DNA of 12,165 bases. Source: Actinomycetes bacterium (GTDB lineage: Bacteria; Actinomycetota; Thermoleophilia; BMS3ABIN01). The notes under the pieces are model-generated. The model worked only from the letters and a program-made list of their open reading frames with translations. It searched no databases and had not been told where the DNA came from. Below are positions 1 through 6,545 of the stretch, piece after piece (positions within the stretch are counted from its first letter, which is position 1; each line of letters begins with the position of its first letter). The position numbers and the translations under genes were made by a program. The stretch is taken from positions 1 through 12,165 of the forward strand of contig JAJYIN010000040.1 in the NCBI GenBank assembly GCA_021790075.1. The letters run 5' to 3'.

Positions 1-2
1 AA

Positions 3-314
3 AGAGCTAGAGCCACACTCACGGAGCTGGCAGATTATTACGACCAGATAGTGCAGGCAATCAATAACAAGGACGTTGACAAATTGCAGCAGTTGGCATC
101 GGATGGCTCCACACTCAGCAGTAAATACCATTCCATTGATTCCAACGCATTGATTTCAGACTATTACAAGAAACTTGAAGCCGACAAGGACAGGGAAAAG
201 GAACTCCTGCAAAAAGCGCGGGAGCAAATACAGGCATTGAAGGGAAAATACGGGGACCGGTGGGTGTCCGTCGATCTCCAGCTCGATGACAGCAACGGGT
301 GGATACAGCATTAA
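3..314 (+). CDS. C-terminal part of a hydrophilic protein of unknown function (5' end outside window)
   Basis: The reading frame is open from the window edge to the TAA at 312-314, giving about 103 residues. A GTG at 51 could be a start, but no ribosome binding site precedes it and the frame continues upstream without a stop, so this is more likely the end of a longer gene. The visible part is soluble and highly charged, with a Lys/Glu-rich, probably helical or coiled-coil stretch near the middle (YYKKLEADKDREKELLQKA) and a tail ending WIQH. There are no cysteines, no membrane segment and no motif I recognise. Codon use is visibly more A+T-rich than in the genes to the right, which may mean a different origin or weak codon selection. 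I assign no function. It converges on serA, with a stem-loop between them. Confidence 0.6.
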   Translation, partial: RARATLTELADYYDQIVQAINNKDVDKLQQLASDGSTLSSKYHSIDSNALISDYYKKLEADKDREKELLQKAREQIQALKGKYGDRWVSVDLQLDDSNGWIQH

Positions 315-362
315 GGTTCTGTCAGTTGAGCAACAGAAATAATTATGCTTAGTAAGCAGTCA

Positions 363-387
363 GGGCGGGCCCCGAAAGGGCCCGCCC
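363..387. terminator. Stem-loop between convergent genes, probable bidirectional terminator
   Basis: A perfect 10-bp G+C-only stem (GGGCGGGCCC at 363-372 pairing with GGGCCCGCCC at 378-387) closes a 5-base CGAAA loop. It lies 48 bases after the left gene's stop and 63 bases beyond the serA stop, so it can serve both converging transcripts. Neither side has a strong T run (TATTA follows on +, TGACTGCTT on -), so its efficiency as a classical intrinsic terminator is uncertain. Confidence 0.7.
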
Positions 388-450
388 TATTACGATCCTT
401 GATTCAGTGCCGGTTCCCGGTTTGACGTTTTCGCCGGACCGGATATACCC

Positions 451-2049
451 TCAGGCAAACGTGATGAAGGTGACGTCGTCGAACTCAGGCTGGTTGCGGA
501 TCTCGTCGAGCACCTCCGCCGGGATGGGCTTGTCCAGCGTCACCGACATCACCGCCTTGCCGCCGCGTTTCTTGCGGCCCACGTTCATGTTGGCGATGTT
601 GATGTTGCGGCTGCCTAGGATCGAGCCCACCTTGCCGATCATGCCGGGCACGTCGTCGTAGCGGAAGAAAGCCATGTACGTGCCGGGCTCGATGTCGATG
701 TCGTGGCGGTATATCTGCACGAAACGGGGCCGGTGCCGGGGGCCGATGGTGGTGCCCCCCACTCCCAGCGGGCCGCGGCGGTCCTCGGACATCACCGTGA
801 TCAGGTTGGTGAAGTCCTGGGCCCGCCGGCGCTTCGACTCGGTCACCTTGATGCCGCGCTCCTCGGCGATGCCGGTGGCGTTGACATAGTTGACCGTCTC
901 CTCGACGCGCCCATCGAAGGCGCCCTTGAAGAAGGCGACCGTGAGCAGGGTGGTGTCGTACTCGGCCAGCGCTCCCTGGTAGGTGATGTCGAACTTGTCC
1001 AGGGGGCCGTCGGCGATCTCCATGATCAGGCGGCCCAGTTTCTCGCAGAGCGGCAGGAACGGCCGCACCACGTTCATCTGCTCGACGCTGACCATGGGGA
1101 TGTTGACCGCGTTGCTGACAAACTGTTCGTTGAGCGCCGCCGCCACCTGCTCGGCGATGATGGTGCCGGCCCGGTCCTGGGCCTCGATGGTGGACGCACC
1201 CAGGTGCGGGGTCACCACCACCGAATCGAAATCCAGCAGGGGGTTGCCCGCCGGCGGCTCCTTCTCGAAGACGTCGATGGCGGCGCCGGCGACCTTGCCG
1301 GACTGAAGCGCCTCCGCCAGGGCGGACTCCTTGATGATGCCGCCGCGGGCGCAGTTGACCACCCGCACGCCCTTCTTCATCTTCTTGAAAGCTTCCTCGT
1401 TGACAAAGCCCATGGTCTCGAGGCTCTTGGGCAGGTGGACGGTGATGAAATCAGCAGCCTTGTACAAATCGTCAATATTCTCAACCCCTTCGACTCCCAG
1501 CTCCTCGAAGCGGGCGGCGCTGACGTATGGGTCGTAAGCCATGACTTTCATCCTCAGTCCCTTGGCCCGCTGGGCCACCAGCACGCCGATGCGGCCGAGG
1601 CCGATCACGCCCAGCACCTTGTCGGCCAGCTCCACGCCGCCGAAGCTGGAGCGCTCCCACTTGCCGGCCTTGAGAGAGGCGTTGGCCTGGGGGATGTTCC
1701 GGCTCTGGGCCAGGAGGAGGCCAATGGTGTGCTCCGCCGCCGCCACGATGTTGCTCTGGGGGGCGTTGGCGACGATGATGCCCTTCTTGGTGGCCGCCTT
1801 GAGGTCGACGTTGTCGACGCCGATGCCGGCGCGGCCGATCACCCTGAGATCGTCGGCGGCCTCGATGATGTCGGCGGTCATCCTGGTGCCGCTGCGGATG
1901 ATGATGCCGTTATATCCCTTGATCGCGTCCTTCAGCTCGTCCTGCTCGATGTCCAGCCGGACGTCCACATCGAATTCCTTCTTCAGAAGGTTGATGCCGC
2001 TCTGGGCGATCTTCTCCTTGACCAGGACGCGGGGCTTCTTGCCGCTCAT
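451..2049 (-). CDS. serA: D-3-phosphoglycerate dehydrogenase (type 1, long form with ACT domain)
   Basis: Cytosolic enzyme that oxidises 3-phosphoglycerate to 3-phosphohydroxypyruvate with NAD+, the first step of serine synthesis. At 532 residues it has the length of the long form known from mycobacteria and Bacillus. The substrate-binding half includes RAGIGVDN (73-80). The Rossmann domain has GLGRIG at 150-155 and an acidic D173 in AYDPY that favours NAD(H). The catalytic residues are visible: R235 in NCARGG, E264 in EKEPP and H282 in PHLGAST. An intervening ASB-like domain spans roughly 315-450, and a C-terminal ACT domain (about 459-532, with DDVPGMIGKVG) is the likely serine-sensing module. 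The start overlaps the aminotransferase stop by one base (TGATG), and AAGGAAG lies upstream inside that gene, so translation is probably coupled. It is the last gene of the operon. Confidence 0.96.
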   Translation of the reverse strand: MSGKKPRVLVKEKIAQSGINLLKKEFDVDVRLDIEQDELKDAIKGYNGIIIRSGTRMTADIIEAADDLRVIGRAGIGVDNVDLKAATKKGIIVANAPQSNIVAAAEHTIGLLLAQSRNIPQANASLKAGKWERSSFGGVELADKVLGVIGLGRIGVLVAQRAKGLRMKVMAYDPYVSAARFEELGVEGVENIDDLYKAADFITVHLPKSLETMGFVNEEAFKKMKKGVRVVNCARGGIIKESALAEALQSGKVAGAAIDVFEKEPPAGNPLLDFDSVVVTPHLGASTIEAQDRAGTIIAEQVAAALNEQFVSNAVNIPMVSVEQMNVVRPFLPLCEKLGRLIMEIADGPLDKFDITYQGALAEYDTTLLTVAFFKGAFDGRVEETVNYVNATGIAEERGIKVTESKRRRAQDFTNLITVMSEDRRGPLGVGGTTIGPRHRPRFVQIYRHDIDIEPGTYMAFFRYDDVPGMIGKVGSILGSRNINIANMNVGRKKRGGKAVMSVTLDKPIPAEVLDEIRNQPEFDDVTFITFA

Positions 2050-3203
2050 CAGACCGCTTCCTTTCCAAATACCTGCTCGGCGGCGGAGACGCCGGAGCCC
2101 AACTGGACCGGATGGCCCAGCTCGTTTAGCGCCAGCTCCAGCGCCGTCACGGCCACGATGATGTCGGAATAATTGTAATAGCCGCAGTGGCCGATGCGGA
2201 AGATCTTGCCTTTCACCGGACCCTGGCCGCCCGCCAGCTGCACGCCGTATTTATCGCGGGTGAGCCGGCGCAGCTGGCCGTCCTCGATGCCCTCGGGAAC
2301 CTTGACCGCGGTCACGGAGCTGGAGCTGTCGTCATCGGGCGAGAACAGTTCCAGGCCCATGCTCTGGATGGCGGCGCGGGTGGCGCGCCCCAGCACCCGG
2401 TGGCGCTCGAACAGGTTATCGAGGCCTTCCTCGCGGATCATCGACAGGGCCGCGTCCAGGCCCACCACCAGCGACACAGGCGGCGTGAACGGGGTGGTCG
2501 GCTGCGCCTGCCCGAGGGCCTTGCGCGCCTTCAGCCAGTCGAAGTAAAACCTGGGCAGCTTCGATTCCTCCGCCAGCGCCCAGGCCTTGCCGCTGACGCT
2601 GACAAAGGCCAGCCCCGGCGGAATCATGAGCGCCTTCTGGGAACCGGCCACCACGACGTCGATCATCCAGCCGTCAGTCCTGATCTCTGCCGAACCCATG
2701 CCGCTGATGGAATCGGAGACCAGCACCGCTTCGGAATCGGCGACGGCGGCGCCGATGGCCTTCATGTCGTTGACCACGCCCGTGGAAGTCTCGCTGTGGG
2801 TGACAAACACGGCCTTGATCTTGGGATTGTCCGCCAGCGCCCGGGCGATATCGTCGGGGCTCACGGCCTCGCCATATTCATATTCATGGAACTCGGCGAT
2901 AAGGCCGTACGCCTGGGCCAGGTCATGCCAGCGCTCGCCGAATTTGCCGCAGGCGGCAACCAGGACTTCGTCTCCCGGCGAGCACAGGTTGACCACGGCC
3001 GATTCCATGGCGCCGGTGCCCGAGGAGGCAAAGGAGATGATGTCATTGCCGGTCTGGTAGACATACTTGAGGTTATCGTTCACCCGGTCAAACAGCTCCG
3101 AGTATTCGGCGGTGCGGTGATGGATGATGGGCCGCGCCATCGCCAGCGATACCTGCGGCGGGATCTGGGTCGGGCCCGGTGTCATCAGGAATTTCTTGAT
3201 CAT
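2049..3203 (-). CDS. Class V PLP aminotransferase (serine-pyruvate/alanine-glyoxylate family), probable phosphoserine aminotransferase role
   Basis: PLP-dependent fold-type I aminotransferase of 384 residues, the usual length of the family. It begins with the family's typical MTPGPT segment. The PLP phosphate-binding region is SSGTGAMES (60-68), the cofactor-contacting Asp is D164 in VSDSISGMG, and the Schiff-base lysine is K190 in AGSQKALMIPP. The C-terminal FRIGHCG motif is also present. The family transaminates serine, alanine, glyoxylate or phosphohydroxypyruvate. A class V aminotransferase directly next to serA is also known in Thermotoga and elsewhere, and the one-base overlap with serA here argues that it converts 3-phosphohydroxypyruvate to phosphoserine in place of a canonical SerC. 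That substrate is inferred; alanine-glyoxylate or serine-pyruvate transamination remains possible. The ATG is preceded by AAAGGAA at a 7-base spacing, and ilvC ends 43 bases upstream. Confidence 0.9.
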   Translation of the reverse strand: MIKKFLMTPGPTQIPPQVSLAMARPIIHHRTAEYSELFDRVNDNLKYVYQTGNDIISFASSGTGAMESAVVNLCSPGDEVLVAACGKFGERWHDLAQAYGLIAEFHEYEYGEAVSPDDIARALADNPKIKAVFVTHSETSTGVVNDMKAIGAAVADSEAVLVSDSISGMGSAEIRTDGWMIDVVVAGSQKALMIPPGLAFVSVSGKAWALAEESKLPRFYFDWLKARKALGQAQPTTPFTPPVSLVVGLDAALSMIREEGLDNLFERHRVLGRATRAAIQSMGLELFSPDDDSSSSVTAVKVPEGIEDGQLRRLTRDKYGVQLAGGQGPVKGKIFRIGHCGYYNYSDIIVAVTALELALNELGHPVQLGSGVSAAEQVFGKEAV

Positions 3204-3246
3204 GGCAACATTCCTTTGGGGACGTACGTTTCCATTGTTTCCTATT

Positions 3247-4251
3247 CTAGATCTCTTCCCCGTCCTCTTCCGGTTCGATCCAGCTCATCAGGCTGCGGAG
3301 CTTCTTGCCCACGATCTCGATCTGATGGTGGGCCTCGCGCCGCTGGACGGCGTTGAAGCTGGGACGGCCGGCCTTGTTTTCCAGGATCCACTCGGTGGCG
3401 AACTCGCCGTTCTGGATCTCCTTGAGGATCTTGCGCATTTCGGCGCGGGTGTCTTCGTTGATGACGCGCTTGCCGCGGGTGATATCGCCGTACTCGGCCG
3501 TGTCAGAGATGCTGAAGCGCATGCCGGTGATGCCCTTTTCATACATGAGGTCAACAATCAGCTTGAGCTCATGCAGGCATTCGAAATAGGCGATCTCCGG
3601 CTGGTAGCCGGCCTGGACCAGGGTTTCGAAACCGGCGCGCACCAGCTCGCTGGCGCCGCCGCACAGCACCACCTGCTCGCCAAAGAGGTCGGTCTCGGTC
3701 TCCTCGGCGAAAGTCGTCTCGATGACGCCGGCGCGGGTGGCGCCGATGCCCTTGGCGTAGGCAAGCGCGATCTGCTCGGCCTGGCCGCTGGCGTCCTGAT
3801 GGATGGCGATCAGCGCCGGCACGCCCCGGCCCTCGGTATACTGGCGCCGCACAAGATGGCCCGGCCCCTTGGGCGCCACCATGATGACGTCGACGTCGGC
3901 CGGCGGCACGATCTGGTTGAAATGGATGTTGAAGCCGTGGGCGAACATGAGCACGTTTCCGCCGGCGAGCCCGGGTGCGATCTCTTCCCTGTAGGTCTCA
4001 GCCTGGGAGTGGTCCGGCGTCAGGATCATCACCAGGTCTCCCGCCTTGGCCGCCTCGGCCACCGGCATCACCTTGAGGCCGGCCTTCTCGGCCGTCTGCC
4101 AGCTGGCGCTGTCCTCGCGCAGGCCCACGACGACGTTGACGCCCGATTCCTTCAGGTTGAGCGAGTGGGCGTGGCCCTGACTGCCATAGCCGATGACGGC
4201 GACGGTCTTGTCCTTGATCAGGTCGAGATTCGCATCCTTGTCGTAATACAT
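3247..4251 (-). CDS. ilvC: Ketol-acid reductoisomerase, class I
   Basis: Mg2+-dependent cytosolic enzyme that isomerises and reduces 2-acetolactate (or 2-aceto-2-hydroxybutyrate) to the 2,3-dihydroxy acid in valine and isoleucine synthesis. Its 334 residues match the short class I form. The N-terminal Rossmann domain has GYGSQG at 21-26, H105 in FAHGFNI and K128 in APKGPG. The all-helical knotted domain carries the metal ligands D188 and E192 (ETDLFGEQ) and E224 and E228 (ECLHELK), plus S249. The cofactor-specificity loop reads R45-E-D-S48-A-S50; the two serines are typical of NADPH-using enzymes, but D47 is unusual. The ATG is preceded by AAAGGAG four bases away. A 111-base gap separates it from ilvN, the longest inside the operon. 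Confidence 0.97.
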   Translation of the reverse strand: MYYDKDANLDLIKDKTVAVIGYGSQGHAHSLNLKESGVNVVVGLREDSASWQTAEKAGLKVMPVAEAAKAGDLVMILTPDHSQAETYREEIAPGLAGGNVLMFAHGFNIHFNQIVPPADVDVIMVAPKGPGHLVRRQYTEGRGVPALIAIHQDASGQAEQIALAYAKGIGATRAGVIETTFAEETETDLFGEQVVLCGGASELVRAGFETLVQAGYQPEIAYFECLHELKLIVDLMYEKGITGMRFSISDTAEYGDITRGKRVINEDTRAEMRKILKEIQNGEFATEWILENKAGRPSFNAVQRREAHHQIEIVGKKLRSLMSWIEPEEDGEEI

Positions 4252-4298
4252 GAGACTCCTTTGAGGGCTTGCGTTGCCAATATCCTAAGGCCTGCCGA

Positions 4299-4334
4299 CC
4301 GGGTCCGCAGTTTCCTGCGCCTCATCAAACCCGG
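4299..4334 (-). promoter_or_regulatory. Possible structured RNA element in the ilvN-ilvC gap
   Basis: In the operon transcript, CCGGGT (4334-4329) can pair with ACCCGG (4304-4299). Inside it, CGCAG (4319-4315) pairs with CTGCG (4310-4306) around a GAAA tetraloop of the GNRA type. The two helices are separated by a 9-base bulge on one side and a single G on the other. No T run follows, so this does not look like a terminator. It could stabilise or process the mRNA, or tune ilvC expression; it could also be chance pairing in G+C-rich DNA. Confidence 0.35.
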
Positions 4335-4362
4335 GAACAGGGAAACGTGCTTCCCGATCTTT

Positions 4363-4842
4363 CTACTTCTCGCCCCGCTCGATGGCGATCCTGCCGGTCC
4401 TGACGATCTCCAGCAGGCCGTGCGGCCTCAGCAGCTGCTCGAATGCCTCGATTTTTGCGGTCGTGCCGGTTATCTCCACGGTGAGCGACTTCTTGCCCAC
4501 GTCGAGGATGTTGGCCCGAAAGATCTCGGCGATCTGCATTACCTCACCGCGGCTCTTCGGGTCGGTGCTCACCTTCATCAGGGCCAGCTCCCGGGACACG
4601 GTCCTTTCCGGGTCCAGGTCGGTGATCTTGATGACGTTGATCAGCTTGTGGAGCTGCTTGGTCACTTGCTCGATCGGGTGTTCCTGCTGGTCGAGCGTGA
4701 TGGTCATCCGCGAGACGTTGGGGTCTTCGGTTACCCCGACCGCCAGGCTGTCGATGTTGAAGCCGCGCCGGGAAAACAGGCCCGCGATCCGGGCCAGGAC
4801 GCCCGGCTTGTTTTCCACCAGGACTGAAAGCGTGTGTTTCAT
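4363..4842 (-). CDS. ilvN: Acetolactate synthase small (regulatory) subunit
   Basis: Regulatory partner of IlvB: it stimulates the catalytic subunit and confers feedback inhibition by branched-chain amino acids, usually valine. The 159 residues are the standard length of the IlvH/IlvN family. The first half is an ACT domain opening with HTLSVLVENKPGVLARIAG, followed by the RRGFNIDSL segment; the second half (about 83-159) is the C-terminal activation domain. Residues N11, G14 and N29, whose equivalents in Escherichia coli IlvH are known to be needed for valine sensitivity, are all present, so feedback control is probably intact. Its ATG overlaps the ilvB stop by four bases (ATGA), the classic arrangement for coupled synthesis of the two subunits. 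Confidence 0.96.
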   Translation of the reverse strand: MKHTLSVLVENKPGVLARIAGLFSRRGFNIDSLAVGVTEDPNVSRMTITLDQQEHPIEQVTKQLHKLINVIKITDLDPERTVSRELALMKVSTDPKSRGEVMQIAEIFRANILDVGKKSLTVEITGTTAKIEAFEQLLRPHGLLEIVRTGRIAIERGEK

Positions 4843-6524
4843 GTCTTGTGCCCGCCGATCATCTCATCGATGGACTGGCCTGCCGGGACCATCGGGAAAA
4901 CATTCTCCTCCTGTTTGACGTGGAAATCCAGCACCGCCGGTTTCCTGGCCTTGATGGCAGTGCGGATCGCCTCGCCGACGTCCTTCTTGTCGGTGATGGT
5001 GATGCCCAGGGCGCCGTAGGCGTCGGCGACGCCGGCAAAATCCGGCTGGCAGGAAATGACCGTCTCGGAATAACGCTTGTTCCAGAACAGCTCCTGCCAC
5101 TGGCGGACCATCCCCAGGAAACCATTATTGAGGATGCACACGATCACAGGTATGTCGTAGCAGACCGCCGTGGCCAGCTCCTGGATGTTCATCTGGAAGC
5201 TGCCGTCGCCGGCGACGTCGATGACCGTCTGCCGGGGGCGGCCGACCTTGGCGCCGATGCTGGCCGGAAAGCCGAAGCCCATCGTCCCCAGGCCGCCGGA
5301 GCTGATGAAGTGCCGGGGCTTGGTATGAGTATAGAAGAGCGCCGACCACATCTGGTGCTGGCCGACATCGGTGCAGATGATGGCGTCGCTCCTGGTGATG
5401 CGGTTGATCTCCTCGATGACATACTGGGGCATGATGGAACCCTTTAAATCCTTGTAATGCAGCGGATGCTTTTTCTTCCAGGCGATCACCTGGTCGAGCC
5501 AGGGCGCCGTCTTTTTGGGATCGCGCTTCATTGTTTTCAGCTCGGCCAGGATGCCCGCCAGGACATCCCTGGCGTCGCCGACGATGGGGATGTCGATGGG
5601 AACGTTCTTGCTGATCTCGGCCGGATCCATGTCAATATGGATCTTCCGCGCGTTCTTGGCGAAAGTCGCCAGCTTGCCGGTGACGCGGTCGTCGAAGCGG
5701 GCGCCGACGCCGATGAGCAGGTCGGAGTGGGTGACGGCGTAGTTGGCGTAGCCGGTGCCGTGCATGCCCAGCATGCCCAGGGAAAGGTCGTTGTCCTCCG
5801 GGAAGCAGCCCAGTCCCATGAGCGTCGTCGTCACCGGGATCTTCATCAGCTTGGCAAGGGCCAGCAGTTCTTTTTCGGCCCCGGCGGCGATGATGCCGCC
5901 GCCGGCGTACAGGACCGGCCTTTCCGCGGCCGCGACGGCGCGGGCGGCGGATTTGATCTGCTTTTTGTGACCCTTGACGGTGGGCTTGTAGCCGGGCAGG
6001 TCGATCCGGCCGGCGGGCTTGTATTCGATGTCGGCCAGCTGAATATCAGATGGAATGTCAATGAGGACCGGCCCCGGCCTGCCGGTGGAAGCGATGTAGA
6101 ACGCCTCCTTGAACACCCGGGGAATGTCTTTCGCGCTTTTGATCAGGTAGCTGTGCTTGACGATCGGCTCGGTGATGCCGGTGATGTCGGCTTCCTGGAA
6201 GGCATCCGTACCGATGAGGTCGGTGCGGGCCTGGCCGGTGATGGCGACCATCGGCGTCGAATCCATATAGGCGTTGGCGATGCCGGTCACCAGGTTGGTG
6301 GCGCCGGGACCGCTGGTGGCGATGCAGACGCCGGTCTTCCCGGTCGCGCGCGCGTAGCCGTCGGCCATATGGGCGGCGCCCTGTTCATGGCGGACCAGGA
6401 AATGCTTCAAATCGGAGTCGTAGATGGCGTCGTAGAGCGGGATCACCATCCCGCCGGGCAACCCGAAAACGACATCGACTCCCGCCGCCTTCAAAGATTC
6501 AATTATGACTTCCGAACCCTTCAT
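4839..6524 (-). CDS. ilvB: Acetolactate synthase large (catalytic) subunit
   Basis: Thiamine-diphosphate and FAD-dependent enzyme that condenses two pyruvates to 2-acetolactate, or pyruvate with 2-ketobutyrate to 2-aceto-2-hydroxybutyrate. Its 561 residues fit the family. The N-terminal PYR domain has GLPGGMVIPLYDA (21-33) and the cofactor-activating E47 in RHEQGAAHMADGYAR. The central FAD-associated domain includes GVGARFDDRVTGK (272-284). The C-terminal PP domain has the ThDP/Mg motif GDGSFQMN (439-446) ending with NN at 466-467, and the downstream MVRQWQELFW segment typical of acetohydroxyacid synthases rather than other ThDP enzymes. AGAGAGG lies four bases before the ATG. The gap to ilvD is 21 bases, so the two are surely cotranscribed. 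Confidence 0.97.
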   Translation of the reverse strand: MKGSEVIIESLKAAGVDVVFGLPGGMVIPLYDAIYDSDLKHFLVRHEQGAAHMADGYARATGKTGVCIATSGPGATNLVTGIANAYMDSTPMVAITGQARTDLIGTDAFQEADITGITEPIVKHSYLIKSAKDIPRVFKEAFYIASTGRPGPVLIDIPSDIQLADIEYKPAGRIDLPGYKPTVKGHKKQIKSAARAVAAAERPVLYAGGGIIAAGAEKELLALAKLMKIPVTTTLMGLGCFPEDNDLSLGMLGMHGTGYANYAVTHSDLLIGVGARFDDRVTGKLATFAKNARKIHIDMDPAEISKNVPIDIPIVGDARDVLAGILAELKTMKRDPKKTAPWLDQVIAWKKKHPLHYKDLKGSIMPQYVIEEINRITRSDAIICTDVGQHQMWSALFYTHTKPRHFISSGGLGTMGFGFPASIGAKVGRPRQTVIDVAGDGSFQMNIQELATAVCYDIPVIVCILNNGFLGMVRQWQELFWNKRYSETVISCQPDFAGVADAYGALGITITDKKDVGEAIRTAIKARKPAVLDFHVKQEENVFPMVPAGQSIDEMIGGHKT

Positions 6525-6545
6525 TCAACCTCTCTGCCTGCTGCT

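Noticed and set aside
703..2172. Long + strand open frame (489 codons) opposite serA
   Set aside because: It is antisense to a gene with all catalytic motifs. Its composition (rich in Asp, Gly, His, Leu, Val and Arg, no motif) is the usual by-product of G+C-rich third positions.
3124..4827. Long + strand open frame (567 codons) spanning ilvC and ilvN
   Set aside because: It runs antisense through two complete genes and the gap between them, with no recognisable domain or ribosome binding site; it is a codon-bias shadow.
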